A stretch of 54,518 bases of DNA, taken from assembly GCA_902806055.1 (NCBI GenBank), contig CADCVD010000004.1, positions 1 to 54,518 of the forward strand, written 5' to 3'. Origin of the DNA: an uncultured Rubrobacteraceae bacterium (GTDB lineage Bacteria; Actinomycetota; Rubrobacteria; Rubrobacterales; Rubrobacteraceae). Below are positions 50,888 through 54,518 of the stretch, piece by piece (positions within the stretch are counted from its first letter, which is position 1; each line of letters begins with the position of its first letter). The notes beneath the pieces are model-generated. The model was not told where the DNA came from, did not search any database, and worked only from the letters and a program-made list of their open reading frames with translations. The position numbers were made by a program, and so were the translations under genes.

Positions 50888-51076
50888 TTGGAGGAGTTGT
50901 TGCAAGGTTTTCTAGATCTAGTAGACGAAATAGTGAGATCAGACTCCGGTTTTCCTTGCCGCGCGGCTGTTTGTGAGAAGTACACTGACCGGGAGCCGGA
51001 AAGCTTACCAGGCGTTCTAGTAGTGTTGTCCGATGACCTTGTGCGTATCTCGCTCGGGCGAAGGCTACGGCTTTGA
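50888..51076 (+). CDS. Possible 62-residue protein coupled to the phospholipase-D gene
   Basis: A frame from TTG 50888 encodes EELLQGFLDLVDEIVRSDSG, then FPCRAAVCEKYTD and a beta-like end (LPGVLVVLSDDLVRISLG). Its stop overlaps the TTG start of the next gene (51073), a coupling layout used elsewhere in the window, which argues that it is translated. There is no strong ribosome site and no recognised family. Bases 50654-50887 show no gene. Confidence 0.4.
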   Translation: MEELLQGFLDLVDEIVRSDSGFPCRAAVCEKYTDREPESLPGVLVVLSDDLVRISLGRRLRL

Positions 51077-52356
51077 GGCCCGCTCCGTCTCCCTTGCGGG
51101 TGTTGCGTTTGGTGCGGGGGGCTCTAGCGAACTTTCAGAGAATAGGGCTGCGGTTGGCTTTAGCAGCGGCGGCGGTACAGGCGACTCTGGTCGGTATCCT
51201 GGTGGCTATGGCCGAGGTTCGCAAGCGCCGGGGGAGGGTGAAAGAGGGGTTCCCGTGGGTGGATCAGCCAGAGGTCGAACTGGAGAGCGGGGACCGGCTG
51301 AAGCTCTACTCGTATGGCGTCGAGCTTTACGAGGCGATGCTAGAGGAGATCGAGAACGCCGAGCACAGTATTTACGTCGGGACGTTCATCTGGAAGGGGG
51401 ACGAGGTCGGCCGGCGTTTCGTAGAGGCTCTAGAGAAGAAGGCGCGTGAGGGAGTGCGAGTCTGTGTGATCTTTGATGGACTGGCGAATGTGGTAGTACC
51501 CCCTTCGTTCAAACGTTTCCCCGAGGATATACAGACGCTGCACTTTCGTCCTCTCTGGGGGCCGGAGAACCTTGCGAACCCGCGCAACGTCTTCAGATAC
51601 CATCGACACCTCATGGCGGTGGACGGACGGACGGCTTTTCTAGGCGGCTACAATATCGGCTCGCTCTATGCCGCAGGCTGGCGCGACACGCACGTGCGGG
51701 TCCGGGGTGACGAGGCACGCGAGGTGGAGAACGACTTCGTCGACTTCTGGAACGCGCACCGCACGCCGGAACTGACCGAGATCGCGCCGGTCGGCCGGCG
51801 CGTCTGGAACCCGGTGACCACGTTCCGGCGCAACGATCCTTACCTGAGGATCTTCCCGATCCGGGCGATGTACATAGAGGCGATAGACCGGGCGAACAAC
51901 CACATCTACCTCACCCACGCCTACTTCGTCCCCGACCGCGCGATGCGCGCCGGCCTTATAGACGCGGTCAAGAGAGGCGTGGACGTGCAGATACTCCTCC
52001 CTCACCATTCCAACCACGTCACCGCGGACTGGCTTGCGAGGCGACACTTCCAAGAGTTGATCGAGGCCGGCGTGAGGATATTTCAGTACGAGCACATAAT
52101 GATCCACTCAAAGACCGCGACTATAGACGGCATATGGTCCACGGTCGGCACGGCTAACATAGACCGCCTGAGCCTGCTCGGCAACTACGAGATCAACCTC
52201 GAAGTCTACAATAAGCCCTTCGCTGCTCAGATGGAGCGTATGTTCGAGCTAGACAAGACTAATGCGAAGGAACTCACCCTTAAAGAGTGGGAGAGCCGTC
52301 CCCTCCCCGCCAAGATTGTCGAACGGGCTTTGGCTACCCTTAGCCCGCTGGTCTAG
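51073..52356 (+). CDS. Phospholipase D / cardiolipin synthase family protein
   Basis: A 427-residue protein with one N-terminal span (LALAAAAVQATLVGILVAMA) and two PLD domains. The first domain has YVGTFIWKGDEVG and the motif YHRHLMAVDGRTAFLGGYNI: His167 and Asp174 are present but the usual lysine is His169. The second motif is canonical (MIHSKTATIDGIWSTVGTAN, His335, Lys337, Asp342). Cardiolipin synthases of this class transfer phosphatidyl groups between phosphatidylglycerols at the membrane. The altered first motif leaves activity uncertain. The start TTG overlaps the stop of a small upstream frame. Confidence 0.87.
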   Translation: MRPAPSPLRVLRLVRGALANFQRIGLRLALAAAAVQATLVGILVAMAEVRKRRGRVKEGFPWVDQPEVELESGDRLKLYSYGVELYEAMLEEIENAEHSIYVGTFIWKGDEVGRRFVEALEKKAREGVRVCVIFDGLANVVVPPSFKRFPEDIQTLHFRPLWGPENLANPRNVFRYHRHLMAVDGRTAFLGGYNIGSLYAAGWRDTHVRVRGDEAREVENDFVDFWNAHRTPELTEIAPVGRRVWNPVTTFRRNDPYLRIFPIRAMYIEAIDRANNHIYLTHAYFVPDRAMRAGLIDAVKRGVDVQILLPHHSNHVTADWLARRHFQELIEAGVRIFQYEHIMIHSKTATIDGIWSTVGTANIDRLSLLGNYEINLEVYNKPFAAQMERMFELDKTNAKELTLKEWESRPLPAKIVERALATLSPLV

Positions 52357-52630
52357 CGATGCTTCGCAAGGCCGGAAGTTCGTTTTCCTATTACCCAAAG
52401 TGTGTATTCGAAGGGCCGGGCTCCTTCGTCCAGAAGTTCGAGCCCGTGAAGCCACTCTGTTGAAAGATGGTACCCGAGCGCCAGAAATAATAGTAGCCTA
52501 TCGGAGTGAACGTCAGCAGGACAACGAGCGTACCCGCGTGCGCGAACTGTTCAACAGGGCGTCACTGTTTAGCTCATGGTTCATCTTGTAGCTCCTATGT
52601 CTGAAGTAAGCCTTTGAGGTTCGGGCTTCT
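52357..52630. other. Intergenic stretch
   Basis: No gene or clear terminator is seen between the PLD-family gene and the recJ promoter; a short frame across it lacks a ribosome site. Confidence 0.4.
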
Positions 52631-52633
52631 TTG

Positions 52634-52639
52634 TATAAT
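52634..52639 (+). promoter_or_regulatory. Consensus -10 of recJ
   Basis: TATAAT lies 36 bases before the TTG start at 52676; the leader of about 30 bases carries AGGGGAGG. Confidence 0.65.
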
Positions 52640-52675
52640 GGTAGACAAGCTTTTTTCGATGCAGGGGAGGAATTT

Positions 52676-54340
52676 TTGACGAGGTGGAGGCTCCTTGAGC
52701 CTGAGGCGGGTGTTGTCTCGGGCCTGGCGCAGGCAGCGGGGGTAGATCCTTTGTGTGCGCGGGTGCTGGCGAACCGAGGGGTGACACCGGAGGGAGCTTC
52801 CGGGTTTCTCTCGCCTTCGCTCAAGGGGATCGGGATGCCCGAGGACGAGGTGTGGCGTGTGGCGGCGCGGCGGGTCGCGCGGGCCGTGAAGGATGGGGAG
52901 CGGATCGGTATCTTCGGGGACTACGATACCGACGGAATCACCTCCGCAGCGGTCCTGTACCTCGCACTCTCCCGTTACACTAATAACCTGACGGTAAAGC
53001 TGCCGACGCGCCAGACAGGATACAGTCTTCTGGAGCATTACGTGCGGGACCTCTTCGCTGAGGGGGTGGACCTGCTGATCACGGCGGACTGTGGTATCTC
53101 CAACAGGACCGAGGTTGAGATCGCCAGCTCTTTAGGGATAGATGTCATCGTGACGGATCATCACATCCCGCCCGAGGATCCCCCCGAGACCCCGCCGGCG
53201 GTCGCCGTTCTAGACCCCAAGCTGTGGGACCCGGACGATCCGCTGGCCGGGGTCGGGGTGGCGTGGAAGCTCGCCTGGGCGGTCGCCAGAGAGCTCGAGG
53301 ACCCGGACGGGAAGAACCATATCGGCAGGCTGCTGGACCTCGTCTCCATTGGGACGGTGGTAGATATAGCGCCGCTCGTCGGGGACAACCGGGCGCTCGC
53401 GTTCACGGGATTGAGGCACCTGAACCGTGGTCTCGCGGCGAGGACCGTCCGGCCGGGCATCGGGGCGCTGGTGAAGGTGGCGGGGGTGAGGGGGGCTCTC
53501 GACGAGGGGGACCTCGGATGGAAGCTCGGGCCGCGGCTGAACTCGATAGGCAGGATAAAGAACCCCACGCCCGCCCTGGATCTTCTGCTCACGGATGATC
53601 GGCGGGAGGCTCTGAGAATAGCCTCTCTCCTCAACCAGATGAACTCCGAGCGCCAGCAGAGGACCCGGCGCGCCGTTGAGGGGGCTATGGAGGAGGTTGA
53701 TCCTGCGCAGGACTTTAAGGTCGTGGTTACTGAGGAGGCCGGGGGGTTAGCGGGGCTCGTAGCGGGGAAGGTCGCGGGGGCGACGGGGCGTCCGGCGGTG
53801 GTCCTGAACCGGCGGGCGGACGGCTCCTACAGCGGGTCGGCGCGGGCGGGGGAGACGGATGTGGATCTTTACGGGGCGCTCTACTCCGTGCGGCATCTCT
53901 TGGGCGAGTGGGGCGGGCACCGCAAGGCTGCCGGGATCTCGATCGGCACCGGTAACTTCGACGCGTTCGTGGCCGAGGTTAACGAGGCGGTGCGGGCGCA
54001 GGAGAAGGAGAACCCGGAGGTCTTCGAGCCCCCGATCGGGGTGGACGCGGAGGTGCCGCTCGGGAGTCTGGCGGAGGGCCTCTTAGGCTGGCACGAGCGG
54101 CTCGCGCCCTTTGGGAGCGGAAACTACCGACCGGTCTTCATGACGGAGGGTTTGCGGGTCGAAAGGTCACGCCAGCTCTGGGAGGGTATGAACCTCGTAA
54201 ACCTCGGAGACGGGCTCGTAGCGAAGCTGGCGGGACCGGAGGAGGCCGTCCCGGCGGGCGCGTTCGACGCGGCTTATACCGTGAGCAGGAACGATTTCTC
54301 CGGGGCCGCCGAACTCGAGATACTCGACTGGAGAGCGTAG
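52676..54340 (+). CDS. recJ: Single-stranded-DNA-specific exonuclease RecJ
   Basis: A 554-residue 5'-3' exonuclease of the DHH superfamily. Metal motifs are GIFGDYDTDGITSAAVL, LLITADCGISNRTEV and VIVTDHHIPPEDPP. The core continues with LDPKLWDPDDPLAGVGVAWK, LVSIGTVVDIAPLVGDNRAL and WKLGPRLNSIGRIKNPTPAL. The DHHA1 domain follows with SGSARAGETDVDLY, WGGHRKAAGISI. TTG 52676 is chosen since AGGGGAGG precedes it by seven bases and the promoter -10 sits at 52634, inside the open frame upstream. RecJ acts in recombination and base-excision repair; uvrA and uvrC are in the same window. Confidence 0.95.
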   Translation: MTRWRLLEPEAGVVSGLAQAAGVDPLCARVLANRGVTPEGASGFLSPSLKGIGMPEDEVWRVAARRVARAVKDGERIGIFGDYDTDGITSAAVLYLALSRYTNNLTVKLPTRQTGYSLLEHYVRDLFAEGVDLLITADCGISNRTEVEIASSLGIDVIVTDHHIPPEDPPETPPAVAVLDPKLWDPDDPLAGVGVAWKLAWAVARELEDPDGKNHIGRLLDLVSIGTVVDIAPLVGDNRALAFTGLRHLNRGLAARTVRPGIGALVKVAGVRGALDEGDLGWKLGPRLNSIGRIKNPTPALDLLLTDDRREALRIASLLNQMNSERQQRTRRAVEGAMEEVDPAQDFKVVVTEEAGGLAGLVAGKVAGATGRPAVVLNRRADGSYSGSARAGETDVDLYGALYSVRHLLGEWGGHRKAAGISIGTGNFDAFVAEVNEAVRAQEKENPEVFEPPIGVDAEVPLGSLAEGLLGWHERLAPFGSGNYRPVFMTEGLRVERSRQLWEGMNLVNLGDGLVAKLAGPEEAVPAGAFDAAYTVSRNDFSGAAELEILDWRA

Positions 54341-54344
54341 GGCG

Positions 54345-54518
54345 TTGAACGCCATCGGGGTAGACGTGGGAGGGACCAAGATCGCCGCTGGCGTGGTCAC
54401 GCCGGAGGGAGAGGTTCTCAAGAAGGTCCGCCGCCCTACCGCTCACTCGCCCGAACGTTTGCTGGAGGGTATCGTAGGCGCCATCGAGGAGGTTCGGGAC
54501 GGGTTCGAGGTTGAGGGC
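54345..54518 (+). CDS. ROK-family sugar kinase (glucokinase-like), 3' end outside window
   Basis: The first 58 residues, starting at TTG 54345, read MNAIGVDVGGTKIAAGVVTP followed by EGEVLKKVRRPTA. The phosphate-binding DVGGTK near the N-terminus is the hallmark of ROK-family kinases such as bacterial glucokinase. It begins only four bases after the recJ stop, implying one transcript. The catalytic aspartate and zinc motif lie beyond the window, so glucokinase versus repressor or other ROK kinase cannot be settled. Confidence 0.85.
   Translation, partial: MNAIGVDVGGTKIAAGVVTPEGEVLKKVRRPTAHSPERLLEGIVGAIEEVRDGFEVEG

Noticed and set aside
1-54518. CRISPR array, rRNA genes, prophage structural genes
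   Set aside because: No regularly spaced repeats, no rRNA signatures and no phage head or tail genes were seen on either strand.

Overview
The window looks like chromosomal DNA of a high-GC, deep-branching actinobacterium, most likely a Rubrobacter relative. This is inferred from four things: the linked uvrC / rapZ / yvcK / whiA / gap-pgk-tpiA-secG neighbourhood, the frequent TTG and GTG starts, the sortase and zf-HC2 anti-sigma types, and the codon bias. No 16S gene is present to prove it.

Layout. 1-3749: a leucine/isovalerate catabolic operon (acyl-CoA carboxylase beta subunit, enoyl-CoA hydratase, biotin-carrying alpha subunit), followed at 3840-4417 by the wreck of an acetoacetyl-CoA synthetase. 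4678-9341: a FUSC-type membrane protein, a NarL-type sensor kinase/response regulator pair and a polytopic membrane protein. 9412-14175 (minus strand): a TPP riboswitch in front of a short-chain dehydrogenase, a small PH-like protein, the ammonium transporter AmtB and a PucR-type regulator. 14355-15479: two small genes and a gene-poor stretch. 15748-22788: uvrA, a phosphodiesterase/pyrophosphatase-family enzyme, a membrane protein and uvrC. 23292-27193: rapZ, a glutathione-S-transferase-like gene, yvcK and whiA. 27345-30826: gap, pgk, tpiA and secG (lower glycolysis plus a translocon subunit). 31357-33616: tRNA-Leu(GAG) and acetyl-CoA synthetase.

33672-39298 is a gene-poor, decayed accessory segment. 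It holds a thermonuclease pseudogene broken over several frames, an intact sortase with an acidic repeat linker, two small overlapping divergent ORFs, an 83-residue gene, a serine-recombinase-like remnant, and a perfect 24-bp inverted repeat whose copies lie 4.3 kb apart around most of this material. 39299-47882: a Bax-inhibitor-1 protein, a YugP-like metallopeptidase, a Crp/Fnr regulator with a structured leader, an ECF sigma / anti-sigma / polymer-forming-protein operon, an S41 protease homologue lacking its catalytic lysine, an SRPBCC protein and a stand-alone RfaE2-type nucleotidyltransferase. 48690-54518: the principal sigma factor, a DUF697-like protein, a phospholipase-D/cardiolipin-synthase family protein with an altered first HKD motif, recJ and the start of a ROK-family sugar kinase.

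Two themes recur. First, at least eight genes have a good -10 hexamer only 6-9 nt before the start codon and no Shine-Dalgarno sequence, so leaderless mRNAs seem common; several promoters share the extended -10 motif TGCTARRRT. Second, DNA repair (uvrA, uvrC, recJ), envelope stress and central carbon genes are intact, while damage and mobile-element traces concentrate at 3840-4550 and 33.7-39.3 kb.
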